Positions 8,815 to 16,922 of a stretch of 39,349 bases of DNA are shown here, piece by piece. How positions within the stretch are numbered: position 1 is the stretch's first letter; every line of letters starts with the position of its first letter. The notes under the pieces were generated by a model that saw only the letters and a list, made by a program, of their open reading frames with translations, had not been told where the DNA came from and made no database searches. The position numbers and the translations under genes were made by a program. The DNA is from Pleurocapsaceae cyanobacterium CSU_1_1 (GTDB lineage: Bacteria > Cyanobacteriota > Cyanobacteriia > Cyanobacteriales > Xenococcaceae). The stretch lies in the NCBI GenBank assembly GCA_012034765.1, contig JAAUOU010000037.1:1-39349 (forward strand), given 5' to 3'.

Positions 8815-9117
8815 ATGGATTATTCTATTCCCGCCAACATGGAAGAAATGCTGGCATTAAAAAATAGTGCTGTAAATGAAGAAGTTATCGCCACGGCGAT
8901 CGCAGGCGTAGTTCAGATGGCTCGCCAGCAAGGACAGTCTATAGAGCAGTTAACCGAGAGCATACTACAGGATGATCGGGTTCTCGATCCAGAACGTCGC
9001 AAGTGGTTGAGTCAAATGATTATTCAAGCTTGGAATATATTACCCTTGCCAAAAATGATAGCGCGTAATGTTCGCTCCAAATATTTATTTTACTATTTTG
9101 ATTCAGTAAAAACTTGA
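8815..9117 (+). CDS. small conserved cyanobacterial-type protein, unknown function
   Basis: 100 residues, soluble and predicted mostly helical, with no cysteine, signal peptide or membrane segment. The centre, AIAGVVQMARQQGQSIEQLTESIL, followed by DPERRKWLSQMIIQAWNILP, looks like a compact helical bundle. I do not recognise a named family and infer no function. The start ATG at 8815 begins MDYSIPANMEEM. The last 25 bases overlap the 3' end of the convergent DUF4335 gene, an unusual tail-to-tail coding overlap; the extra C-terminal KYLFYYFDSVKT may result from loss of an earlier stop. Confidence 0.7.
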   Translation: MDYSIPANMEEMLALKNSAVNEEVIATAIAGVVQMARQQGQSIEQLTESILQDDRVLDPERRKWLSQMIIQAWNILPLPKMIARNVRSKYLFYYFDSVKT

Positions 9118-10349
9118 ACTTGACCATCAGGATTTAACAAAAGACGAATTATATCTGGTTGCGATTTGGTTAGAGGAGAAATAAATGCTTCACCGTTGAC
9201 TGGAATATTAGTTTGATTTAAATAAAGTTGAGCAGCTTTGCCTAACGGTATTATCCGTATGATTGAACCGTTGCGATTTAAAATCAAGCGATATTCTAGA
9301 CTTTGCTTTAGCTCTGCGGGTGGTTGCCATTTATTCTCAAAATAAGCGGTAATTTGTTCTGCTTGACTTGGTTGATTGGATGAGCTTTTAACGGCTAAAT
9401 CCTGAGCTGGTTTAACCAAGTTAGTTTTTGCTTGGGGAGAAATTGTGGCAGTGGGTATTTGCTCTAAAACGTCAGTTTTTGATGCTGTTTGAGGATTTAT
9501 CCTGGCTGATTTTGTCTCGCGATTATTAATGTTTTTATTCTTAACTGAGTTATTCAATCCTGATTGACGGGCAACATCAGATAATCGGTAATCAGCAGGA
9601 TCTGGTATGTTTGGCTTGGGTTTGGGGGTTTCTACTGCTGGAGGCGGAGGTAGTCTGGTGATCGAAGCAATGGGTTCTCTCAGTTTTGGTTTAGCAGTTT
9701 TTTGATGAGGATCTGGGAGAGAAGGTGGAGTAATTTCATTTAGTTCAGGAATTTTTATTGAAGATTGAGGCTGGGTATTTGTACCTATATCTGGCTGCAT
9801 CTGGGGTTTTAAAACAGTAATTCTGGCGATCGCTGTGAGCGCCACGGCAGCAATTCCTCCTCCAAGAGCAATAATTTTTGGTAAAGCTTGCGGTTTGCTC
9901 CCAGACACCATTGTTTCAGTTTGAGATGCTTCTAATGCGGTAGCCAGATCGAATAGCTGGATTGTACTCAGTTTGAGACTATGAAGCTGGCTATCATGAG
10001 TTAATCTGCCAAAAAATAGTTCATGATGCATTAACCCCAGGGGTGTTAAATATGGCTTCTCGTTAATATCATCTCGTTTAGGAGTCGTCTCGATCGCTTT
10101 TGTTTGAAAAGAACTCTGTAGCCGCATTTGGACATAGCAATTAATTACTGTCTGAAGCTGGAGTAAATCTTGTCGATCTCCCTGAATTGTGATCTGTTTA
10201 AAGGTGGTTTGGCGTGGGTCGTCAAATTTCAATTTAAACTGGCAATTTGGTAAGATATTTGAACTGAGCCAGCCAGAGAAGAATAATTTTTTCTCGGTAA
10301 TTTCTAAAGTGCAGGTAGGTGGTGTGAAACGATGGATTGTAGAGGACAT
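9093..10349 (-). CDS. DUF4335 domain-containing protein
   Basis: 418 residues. The N-terminal domain (about 1-145, rich in beta-strand pattern, TCTLEITEKKLFFSGWLS...LPNCQFKLKFDD) matches the cyanobacterial DUF4335 family. A single membrane helix lies near residues 159-179 (KIIALGGGIAAVALTAIARI). A proline/lysine-rich spacer follows (about 185-330), then a C-terminal domain with LEYRLILNRNGSIIRIIPLG. The layout suggests a cytoplasmic sensor-like domain joined to a periplasmic domain, a rough parallel to anti-sigma or TonB-like proteins, but function is unknown. It lies 73 bp downstream of the DUF3038 gene on the same strand; the two families are regular neighbours in cyanobacteria, which suggests a shared complex. 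Confidence 0.85.
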   Translation of the reverse strand: MSSTIHRFTPPTCTLEITEKKLFFSGWLSSNILPNCQFKLKFDDPRQTTFKQITIQGDRQDLLQLQTVINCYVQMRLQSSFQTKAIETTPKRDDINEKPYLTPLGLMHHELFFGRLTHDSQLHSLKLSTIQLFDLATALEASQTETMVSGSKPQALPKIIALGGGIAAVALTAIARITVLKPQMQPDIGTNTQPQSSIKIPELNEITPPSLPDPHQKTAKPKLREPIASITRLPPPPAVETPKPKPNIPDPADYRLSDVARQSGLNNSVKNKNINNRETKSARINPQTASKTDVLEQIPTATISPQAKTNLVKPAQDLAVKSSSNQPSQAEQITAYFENKWQPPAELKQSLEYRLILNRNGSIIRIIPLGKAAQLYLNQTNIPVNGEAFISPLTKSQPDIIRLLLNPDGQVQVFTESK

Positions 10350-10422
10350 GGTGCTGAAGCTAGTTTAAATCTGATGATTATTTAGTAGCTCGACAATAAT
10401 AGCAATATTTAAATTAATTAAA

Positions 10423-11022
10423 TTAAAGGGAATTAATTTGAGTCGCCTCCAAGATCGCTCCCCAGAGTAAACGATGACCATTTTGACCACTATAAAACAA
10501 CAGATCGCTTAATAATTTCCAGGCTAAATGAGATAAAGATTCTGCTGAGCTCTTTTGAGGATAAGCAATTCTTTTCTGATAATAATTGATAAATCGGTCT
10601 AAATAATTACTTAGTAAAGCAGTTTTATAAGGCGATTCATTCTGTTCTGTAACTTGTTCTAATAAACTTACTCCCCGACGAAGTAATTCTTGATGCTGGT
10701 TAGCCAAATGACAAATAATTAATACGAGCGATCGCGCTTCTTCAATATCTAGTTTTTTTTCTTCTCCCGTAGTTTTTTGTTTGGGGTGAGAAGATCTTAA
10801 TCCCCAGAAAGTTAGGCGATCGCCAATTACTGATTCTAACTGTAAATCTTGGGCTGCTTGAATTATCATTTCTGAATTGATCTTGGCGATCGCTTCTAAT
10901 GCCAACAGAACTAGATCTAAATGACATTTTATCTCTTCTAATTCTCTATCCTGAACAGTCCTTAAATTGGCTAATTCTTGCCCTTGAGGATGCTTGTATT
11001 CAGTTTCTGAATTGATTGACAT
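10423..11022 (-). CDS. DUF3038 domain-containing protein
   Basis: 199-residue soluble, mainly helical protein matching the cyanobacterial DUF3038 family by LDLVLLALEAIAKI near residue 40, the LTFWGLR segment, and the C-terminal LSHLAWKLLSDLLFYSG followed by HRLLWGAIL. No enzyme motif or membrane segment is visible. It is the first gene of a likely two-gene operon with DUF4335. Function is unknown; steady pairing with a membrane-anchored partner suggests it acts with that protein. Confidence 0.85.
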   Translation of the reverse strand: MSINSETEYKHPQGQELANLRTVQDRELEEIKCHLDLVLLALEAIAKINSEMIIQAAQDLQLESVIGDRLTFWGLRSSHPKQKTTGEEKKLDIEEARSLVLIICHLANQHQELLRRGVSLLEQVTEQNESPYKTALLSNYLDRFINYYQKRIAYPQKSSAESLSHLAWKLLSDLLFYSGQNGHRLLWGAILEATQINSL

Positions 11023-11231
11023 AATTACCCGTCGCAGATACGAAATCCAGTGAAATAATATATTTATTAATTCCTCTGATGCTCATCTATACATAAACAG
11101 CAATGTAATTTGATTTACTTCTTAAAAACTTCATTAAATATTTTTTAATCAATACTGTTTCTTGATAAAAGTCAGATCGGCATAATTAATAATATTAAGG
11201 TATCTAACCTAAGAACGATTTAGAATTTAAT

Positions 11232-11489
11232 ATGACATTTTATTTATTAGGATCAGGTGCATATTGCACTTTTTTATTATTTAGTAAATTCAAAGATCGA
11301 GAATGTTCTAAGACTGAACTGAAATCATGGATCTTAATTGCTATAGCGTCCACATTATGGATCGTTGTCATACCAATTTGCCTCATCGAAATAAAAACTA
11401 AAGCTAATGCTAAACAGCACTCGAAAAACAAATTGGAAATTGCTGAAACAACTAATCAATTCAAAGAAATAACTAGTTCAATCCAATAG
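11232..11489 (+). CDS. small two-helix membrane protein, unknown
   Basis: 85 residues with two hydrophobic segments, about 2-18 (TFYLLGSGAYCTFLLF) and 32-54 (SWILIAIASTLWIVVIPICLIEI), joined by a short charged loop, then a polar lysine-rich tail of about 30 residues. The composition is that of a real small membrane protein. An overlapping antisense frame (11240-11431) is a shadow. No family is recognised. It stands alone between divergent DUF3038 and the convergent secreted cysteine-repeat gene. Confidence 0.6.
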   Translation: MTFYLLGSGAYCTFLLFSKFKDRECSKTELKSWILIAIASTLWIVVIPICLIEIKTKANAKQHSKNKLEIAETTNQFKEITSSIQ

Positions 11490-11691
11490 AATATTTTAAG
11501 ACGTTGCTGGTTTTATACTCAATCCGATGAATAAAACGGATTAAATAAATATTTAATTACCAAAGCCGAGCAGGACTGTTAATTGCTGACAGATTTGTTT
11601 GAATATATTTAAATATATCGTTTAACTTGTGCTGCTTTGTTTCAGTTATCATTTAATCCGTCGAACTACAGGAAAACTAAACCATTGGTAA

Positions 11692-12210
11692 CTATTTAGG
11701 ATTTGCTTCGACAGGAGATACCATGCCAGGAGATACCATCCCAGGAGTAATTTCTGCTGCTAAACAACTCTTCATTGCTTCTTCAGGAGATATTTTGGAT
11801 ACAGTAGACAGATCTAGGGTGCATTCTGCATGGCGCTCTGGCAATAAGCTACGACGACAGCTATCTAGAACTACATCTGACTTTCCTTTTCCTGCTGCTA
11901 AATCGCTGCTGATGGTAGTGACACAGCTTGCCAATTCATCAGTTCTACGAACGCGATAACAAGCCTGTAAAGCATCATCGCCTTTGATATTGGTCGCGGT
12001 AATTTCGGTGACACAACTCGCCAAATCGGTAGGTTCTAAAGCATCAGAACAGGCAGATGCTGCCGATGATTTAGCTACGCCACTAGAGATCATACTCTCA
12101 GCACAGGTGCCAACGCTGCCAGCTAAGGCAGGAGAATTAGGGGTAGCTAATAAAAATAGGGGAAAAGAAACTAAACTAGTCCAACCAACTACTTTCAAGA
12201 AAATTTGCAT
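11692..12210 (-). CDS. secreted eight-cysteine repeat protein, unknown
   Basis: From the ATG at 12210 the product is 172 residues with a clean Sec signal peptide (MQIFLKVVGW... cleaved after SPALA, about residue 30). An upstream ATG at 12243 would add 11 residues and spoil the signal, so I prefer 12210. The mature part has four repeats of about 30 residues, each a cysteine pair: C36/C54, C66/C84, C96/C118 and C130/C149. Spacing within pairs is 17-21 residues and between pairs exactly 11 each time; linkers share (T/E)xLASC-like ends. This predicts disulfide-stapled helical hairpins in the periplasm. The C-terminus holds a short duplication (PGMVSPGMVSP). No named family is recognised. Confidence 0.75.
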   Translation of the reverse strand: MQIFLKVVGWTSLVSFPLFLLATPNSPALAGSVGTCAESMISSGVAKSSAASACSDALEPTDLASCVTEITATNIKGDDALQACYRVRRTDELASCVTTISSDLAAGKGKSDVVLDSCRRSLLPERHAECTLDLSTVSKISPEEAMKSCLAAEITPGMVSPGMVSPVEANPK

Positions 12211-12289
12211 GGCAATTAAATTATTATTTTCACTCACAACCATACTAAAGCGAGCTTGTCAAAATCGGAAGTAATAAAAACCTTAACAA

Positions 12290-12345
12290 GATGAAGGAGC
12301 GACAACAGCAATAAATTTATCTTTTGCTTTTGCTTTTCCTTCATC
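12290..12345 (-). other. nested inverted repeat, possible structured RNA or terminator
   Basis: Perfect 9-base arms GATGAAGGA (12290-12298) and TCCTTCATC (12337-12345) enclose a second stem AGCAA/TTGCT around an AT-rich loop. Read leftward, a T-rich stretch (GGTTTTTATT) follows within 12 bases before the cysteine-repeat gene starts. The moeB-type gene begins upstream on the same strand and ends at 12391, so this could be its terminator or part of the leader of the secreted protein gene. The large internal loops make it weaker than a classic terminator. Confidence 0.35.
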
Positions 12346-12390
12346 CCTTAAAATCGATCCACTTAGCAAGTCAGCTAATTAAGAAGAGAA

Positions 12391-13563
12391 CTAATATTGG
12401 GGAATACTAGAATCAATTTCTTGACTCCAAGCAATGATTCCCCCTTTAACGTTAGTGCCTTCTATTCCAGCTTCTTTAAGAATATTTAAGGCTTTGGCAG
12501 AACGACCTCCTAGCTTACAGTGAGCAATGAGGCGATGACCATTCACTAGTTCCTTAACTTTCTCAACTGCGCTACCGTCTTCTAATTCTGGTAAAGGAAT
12601 TAAAACTGACCCGTCAATTTTGGCAATTTCGTATTCGTTAGGGTTGCGGACATCTAGCAGTACAAAGTCATCTTTACCGCTGTCCATTAGCTGTTTAAGA
12701 TCCTGAACAGTCATTTCAGCGATCGTTTTACTCGCTGCTTGTTCCGCCGCCGCAGCTTGAGGAATACCACAGAATTCTTGGTAATCAATCAATTTTTCAA
12801 TTACTGGTCGTTCAGGGTTGGGACGTAGCTTCAACTCACGAAACTTCATATCCCAAGCATTGTACAGCAACAATCGACCACTGAGGGTATTTTCTGCACC
12901 CAGAATAATTTTAATTGTTTCGGTTGCCTGAATTGTGCCAATAATCCCACAAAGAACGCCTAAAACTCCTCCTTCAGCGCAAGAGGGAACCATTCCTGGT
13001 GGTGGTGGTTCAGGATAAAGATCGCGATAGTTTGGTCCTCCTTGATAGTTAAAGACTGTTGCTTGACCTTCAAAGCGGAAGATCGAACCATAGACATTAG
13101 GTTTATCTAGCAAGACGCAAGCATCGTTAGTCAAATAACGGGTGGGGAAATTATCCGTACCGTCAACTACCACATCATAGGGTTCAAGAATTGACAAAGC
13201 ATTGGCTGAACTAATCGCTGTCTCGTATAAATCTACCTGGCAATGAGGATTGATACTGAGAATACGGTCTTTTGCTGACTGAATCTTTGGTTTGCCTACC
13301 CAGGATTCACTGTGAATAATTTGACGCTGTAAATTAGAACTATCGACAATATCGAAGTCTACCAAGCCAATTCTGCCGATACCTGCTGCTGCTAAATAAA
13401 GTAATAGTGGCGAACCAAGACCACCGCTACCAATACAAAGAACACTAGCTGCTTTAAGGCGTTTTTGACCGTCTAATCCGACCTCTGGCAGAATGATATG
13501 ACGCGAATATCGCTGATATTCTTCTTGATTGAGTTCTATTGCTTCCAAGTTTGGATTAAGCAT
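12391..13563 (-). CDS. moeB: MoeB/ThiF-type adenylyltransferase with C-terminal rhodanese domain
   Basis: E1-like enzyme fused to a sulfurtransferase. The adenylation domain (about 12-250) has the nucleotide loop GSGGLGSP (45-52), the NLQRQIIHS motif and DGTDNFPTRYL. The rhodanese domain (about 290-390) has an active-site loop HCKLGGRSAKAL with its cysteine. Such fusions adenylate and then thiocarboxylate the C-terminal glycine of a ubiquitin-like sulfur carrier, for molybdopterin, thiamine or thiolated tRNA/cysteine. I start at ATG 13563 (MLNPNLEAIEL), the conserved N-terminus; a TTG 12 bases earlier is possible. moeA is also in this window, at about 34.5 kb but unlinked. A nearby MoaD/ThiS partner is not visible. 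Confidence 0.9.
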   Translation of the reverse strand: MLNPNLEAIELNQEEYQRYSRHIILPEVGLDGQKRLKAASVLCIGSGGLGSPLLLYLAAAGIGRIGLVDFDIVDSSNLQRQIIHSESWVGKPKIQSAKDRILSINPHCQVDLYETAISSANALSILEPYDVVVDGTDNFPTRYLTNDACVLLDKPNVYGSIFRFEGQATVFNYQGGPNYRDLYPEPPPPGMVPSCAEGGVLGVLCGIIGTIQATETIKIILGAENTLSGRLLLYNAWDMKFRELKLRPNPERPVIEKLIDYQEFCGIPQAAAAEQAASKTIAEMTVQDLKQLMDSGKDDFVLLDVRNPNEYEIAKIDGSVLIPLPELEDGSAVEKVKELVNGHRLIAHCKLGGRSAKALNILKEAGIEGTNVKGGIIAWSQEIDSSIPQY

Positions 13564-13999
13564 GATGATTTGCAAAAAACGCGATCGCAGACCCTGGGGT
13601 TGAGGTCAGCTTGTACTATTAAGCTTCTTATTATATAGAACCCCACGAGCATTAAACAATTTTTTTACTCCTAGCAGCATCAGCATAGTGTAGTATGAAA
13701 ATAATCTCAGTTCTCGTGCATTAACCAGAAACTTAAATATTGATTTTAGAGATTGTTTGTGTTACAAATTTATCAATTAGATTGAGTTAATAACTTGGCA
13801 AAAAGCAGTAAGTGCTTAAACAAAACTAATTACACACTTTATTTGCTCTTTTCCCGATCCCAACTAGGAAATTAATAATTAATTTTGCACGACTATTCAA
13901 AACTTTTAGGTAACAATAACTCAATCTTAAATTTTCCTTTACCTAAATAGCATATTCTTTTATCTTGAGAAAACGAACCTCAAAAAATCTCTAGATTAA
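13564..13999. promoter_or_regulatory. moeB/pstS divergent intergenic region
   Basis: 436 bases, AT-rich, with no supported ORF. It must hold promoters for the leftward moeB-type gene and rightward pstS. The only element I can propose is the Pho-box-like pair at 13926-13944, listed separately. No riboswitch or transposon trace is seen. Confidence 0.5.
13926..13944 (+). promoter_or_regulatory. candidate Pho box upstream of pstS
   Basis: CTTAAATT and CTTTACCT are separated by three bases, the 11-base periodicity of the cyanobacterial SphR/PhoB box (consensus near YTTAAYYW). Each repeat has one mismatch and a third repeat is poor. The site lies 56 bases before the pstS start, a sensible place for activation under phosphate shortage. 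The AT-rich background makes chance matches likely, so this is a proposal only. Confidence 0.35.
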
Positions 14000-15097
14000 A
14001 TGACATTTAAAATTACTCGAAGATTCTGTTTAGCAACAGTTTCCGCTTTATCTTTAACATTACTTGCCCAAAGTATCGATTTAACTAATAACTCACCAGC
14101 CAATATTCCTGCTGCTAATGCTCAGGATTCTGGTCTTGAAGCCAGCTTAACTGGTGCGGGGGCATCTTTTCCTGCTCCTCTTTACCAACGTTGGTTTTCT
14201 GAATATAATAAGCAAAATCCTGGAGTTGAAATTAGCTATCAATCTGTAGGTAGTGGTGCTGGCGTAGAGCAATATCTCCAAGGTACAGTAGACTTTGGAG
14301 CCTCTGATAAGCCCTTATCTGACGAAGAGCGAGCCACTTTTGAAGCAACTTATGGTAAAGCGCCAATTCAAGTCCCGATGACGGCGGGGAGTGTGGTCTT
14401 TGCCTATAACTTGCCAGGGGTAGATAGTCTGGAGTTACCGCGTCAAGCCTATTGTGGGATTGCTAACGGCGAGATTACTCAATGGAACGACCCTGCGATC
14501 GCTCAAGCAAATCCAAATGTCACTTTGCCCGACACTCCTATTTCTTGGATTCATCGTTCTGATGGTAGCGGTACAACTTTCTTGTTTACCAGTCACCTCC
14601 AAGCAGCCTGTCCTAATTGGCAAGGTGGTGCAGATAAAACGGTAGAATGGACCACTGGCGTTGGCGCTAAGGGTAACGAAGGGATTGCTGCTCAAATAGC
14701 TCAAACTGAAGGCGGAATCGGTTATGTAGAGTATGCCTATGCTAAGGAAAATGGTATAACCGCTGCGGGGATCGAAAACAAAGCCGGTAACATAATCTTA
14801 CCTTCTCCTGAATCAGCGTCATTAGTATTTGAAGGAGAAACAATTCCAGAAGATTTTGCGCTGACAGTTGCCGATCCTGCTAATCCGCAAGCTTATCCCA
14901 TTGCTGGCATGACTTGGTTACTGCTGTATCCAGAATACAAAGATCCTAACACTGCTCAGGTATTACAGGGATTTATTGATTGGGCTTTGAATAGTGGCGA
15001 TCAATATTCCACAGAGCTAGGCTATATTCCGTTGCCTAAACAATTAGAAGCGCGTGTCTTGCAAACCGTTCAACAAGAAGTTGTGGCTAAAAAGTAA
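14000..15097 (+). CDS. pstS: phosphate ABC transporter substrate-binding protein PstS
   Basis: 365-residue periplasmic binding protein. The N-terminus has a signal peptide of about 40 residues containing TRRFCLA, possibly a weak twin-arginine motif. The mature protein opens with LTGAGASFPAPLYQRWFSEY and shows the phosphate-contact motifs GSGAGVEQY, DFGASDKPL and SDGSGTTFLF, all diagnostic of PstS. It captures inorganic phosphate for the PstCAB permease. No pstC, pstA or pstB follows; the next genes run the other way, so this is an orphan or a second pstS copy. Expression is probably phosphate-regulated (see the candidate Pho box). Confidence 0.95.
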   Translation: MTFKITRRFCLATVSALSLTLLAQSIDLTNNSPANIPAANAQDSGLEASLTGAGASFPAPLYQRWFSEYNKQNPGVEISYQSVGSGAGVEQYLQGTVDFGASDKPLSDEERATFEATYGKAPIQVPMTAGSVVFAYNLPGVDSLELPRQAYCGIANGEITQWNDPAIAQANPNVTLPDTPISWIHRSDGSGTTFLFTSHLQAACPNWQGGADKTVEWTTGVGAKGNEGIAAQIAQTEGGIGYVEYAYAKENGITAAGIENKAGNIILPSPESASLVFEGETIPEDFALTVADPANPQAYPIAGMTWLLLYPEYKDPNTAQVLQGFIDWALNSGDQYSTELGYIPLPKQLEARVLQTVQQEVVAKK

Positions 15098-15173
15098 TAT
15101 TAGCCGCTTGTTGATATTCTTCAAGGTGACTACACAATAATTATCTGGTTCTAAAAATAAGTTTTTCTAAAGA

Positions 15174-15401
15174 TTAATTACTAGAAAAGTGATTGCAATC
15201 ATCGTAATTGTTTGGCGATACCATCTGTTCTTTCTTTTCGAGATGGACGACTGGAGGATATTGGTCGTAGGCAATTGTTAAATCGTTCCAACCAACAGAC
15301 ATACTAGAAACAATCGGCGATCGCTCAAATATCTGTTTGTCAGCTCCGTTCCTCTCTCGGTCAAAGTTAACCAAAAGAGGCTGTACTAAATCATGCTGCA
15401 T
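15174..15401 (-). pseudogene. probable N-terminal fragment of an AraC-family regulator
   Basis: 75-residue frame. The segment QIFERSPIVSSMSVGWNDLT followed by IAYDQYPP resembles the start of cyanobacterial AraC-type regulators (pattern PxLSS...GWxGIxxxYxxQPP), but the ligand-binding remainder and the C-terminal helix-turn-helix are absent. The frame stops 77 bases before the pstS stop codon region. It begins 24 bases after the M16 gene on the same strand, so it could be read through from it. The similarity is from memory and modest; it could instead be a genuine small unknown protein. Confidence 0.4.
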
Positions 15402-15425
15402 ACTTAATTTTTCTAGCTTTTTTTT

Positions 15426-16697
15426 CTAGTTTTTTATTTGAGCTTCAGGTTTAACAATCGAGAGATACGGTTTGCTTAGGTATTTATTGGCTACTTCCTG
15501 CACTTGTTCGGGGGTAATAGGAGGAATTGAGGCTTGAAAAGTACGATCAAACTCGATCCCCAATCCAAGAGACTCGTACCAACCATAAGTTTGAGCAATC
15601 TCACTATTAGTTTGTTTGCCTAACGCATATTGTCCTAATAGTTTGTTTTTCGCCCCTTGAATTTCTGACTCGCTTAAGATTTCTTTATTTAGTCTGGCAA
15701 CTTCACTGCTTAAACCTTCAATGGCAATTTCCGTATTGCTTGGCGCTGTTCCCATATAGGTAACGAACGGAGCAGTATCTAGGCGAGTCGGAAAAAATGC
15801 CGAAACATCGTAGGCTAATCCGCGTTTTTCTCGTAGTTCGACAAATAAACGGCTAGAAAGTCCGTTACCTAAATAAGTACTAATTAATTTTAAAACAGGG
15901 TAATCTTCCAGATTTACTTTGCTCCCCAAATAACCCAGCATGACAATTGACTGTTGGGTATCTTGAGCAATTACTTGTTGAGAAGGATTGAAAATCGGCG
16001 ACTGTAGCTGAGAAATTGGCAGAAGTTGGTCTGGCTTTTTCCAATCGCCAAAAATTCTCTCAATTAAATCTTGCCCCTGTGCCTGATCGATTCTACCTGA
16101 GAGGCTAATGATTAAATTATCAGGACGGAAATATGTCTGATGATATTGCTGTAGCTGGCTGCGAGTTAAGCTGCTGACGCTCGCTTCTGTTCCTAATACT
16201 GAGATACCGTAAGGATGTTGGGGATACATCTGCTGGCGGAGTTGATTAAAAGCGACATTAAATGGCTGTTCTTTTTGCGAGCGGATACTCTGTAGGGTTA
16301 GCTTGCGCTCTAATTCTACTTCTGATTCAGGAAAAATTGGCGATCGCATGATCTCTGCCAATAGGTGTAACATCGGCGGGAAATCGGCGGAAACGGTTTT
16401 TAAACTTAAGGAAAAATAGTCAGTTGAGGCATCTGTCCCCAACCCCGCACCGATTGACTCGATTTTTTCGGCAATTTCTAAAGCTGATAAGTTTTTTGTG
16501 CCTTTGGTGATTACTGCTGAAACTAAATTAGCCAACCCCGCCTGTTCTGGTTTTTCAATAATTGTCCCTGCACCTTTAACAAAAAAGCGACCTGAGATGA
16601 TATCTGCTGCTTGATTCTCAACAATTATGAGGGTAATGCCGTTGGCTAATACTGAGCGATATAAGTTAGGAATAGCTAAAGTGGAATTAGAAGACAT
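15426..16697 (-). CDS. M16-family peptidase homologue lacking the zinc motif
   Basis: 423 residues with the two-domain M16B (mitochondrial processing peptidase-like) fold: N-terminal RSVLANGITLIIVEN, FFVKGAG, and a C-terminal half with GLSSRLFVELREKRGLAYDVS. At the catalytic position, where active members have HxxEH, it reads AGLANLVSAVITKGT; the first His, the Glu and the second His become Asn57, Ser60 and Ala61. It is therefore the non-catalytic type that usually pairs with an active subunit, often from the adjacent gene in cyanobacteria. No active partner is in the window. No signal peptide is seen. A role in processing or degrading peptides through a partner is inferred. Confidence 0.88.
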   Translation of the reverse strand: MSSNSTLAIPNLYRSVLANGITLIIVENQAADIISGRFFVKGAGTIIEKPEQAGLANLVSAVITKGTKNLSALEIAEKIESIGAGLGTDASTDYFSLSLKTVSADFPPMLHLLAEIMRSPIFPESEVELERKLTLQSIRSQKEQPFNVAFNQLRQQMYPQHPYGISVLGTEASVSSLTRSQLQQYHQTYFRPDNLIISLSGRIDQAQGQDLIERIFGDWKKPDQLLPISQLQSPIFNPSQQVIAQDTQQSIVMLGYLGSKVNLEDYPVLKLISTYLGNGLSSRLFVELREKRGLAYDVSAFFPTRLDTAPFVTYMGTAPSNTEIAIEGLSSEVARLNKEILSESEIQGAKNKLLGQYALGKQTNSEIAQTYGWYESLGLGIEFDRTFQASIPPITPEQVQEVANKYLSKPYLSIVKPEAQIKN

Positions 16698-16814
16698 GTG
16701 TATATTATTAATGTGAATATGGGATTAATTGATGATCGGCCGATGAAACTCCCTCTATATTATCTAAGCAGCTTTTCTCTCGATGGATTAATCAGTTAAG
16801 CAAAAAACCAGAAA

Positions 16815-16828
16815 CAATGAGCAATGAA
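16815..16828. repeat. heptamer repeat CAATGAG/CAATGAA
   Basis: Two tandem heptamers of the same unit as the five-copy array at 35774-35808. A short example of cyanobacterial tandemly repeated heptamers, in the gap before the ABC exporter. Confidence 0.6.
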
Positions 16829-16922
16829 AATAGAACACTAAATCCTTTTCCCCTTTACCTTTAACCATTTGCCAATCCTCACAAATCAATGAGTGCGTAA
16901 CACCAGTTAGTAATTATTTAGT

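Noticed and set aside
14435-14704. Frames on both strands inside pstS
   Set aside because: Shadows of a well-conserved coding sequence; no independent start signals or protein-like composition.
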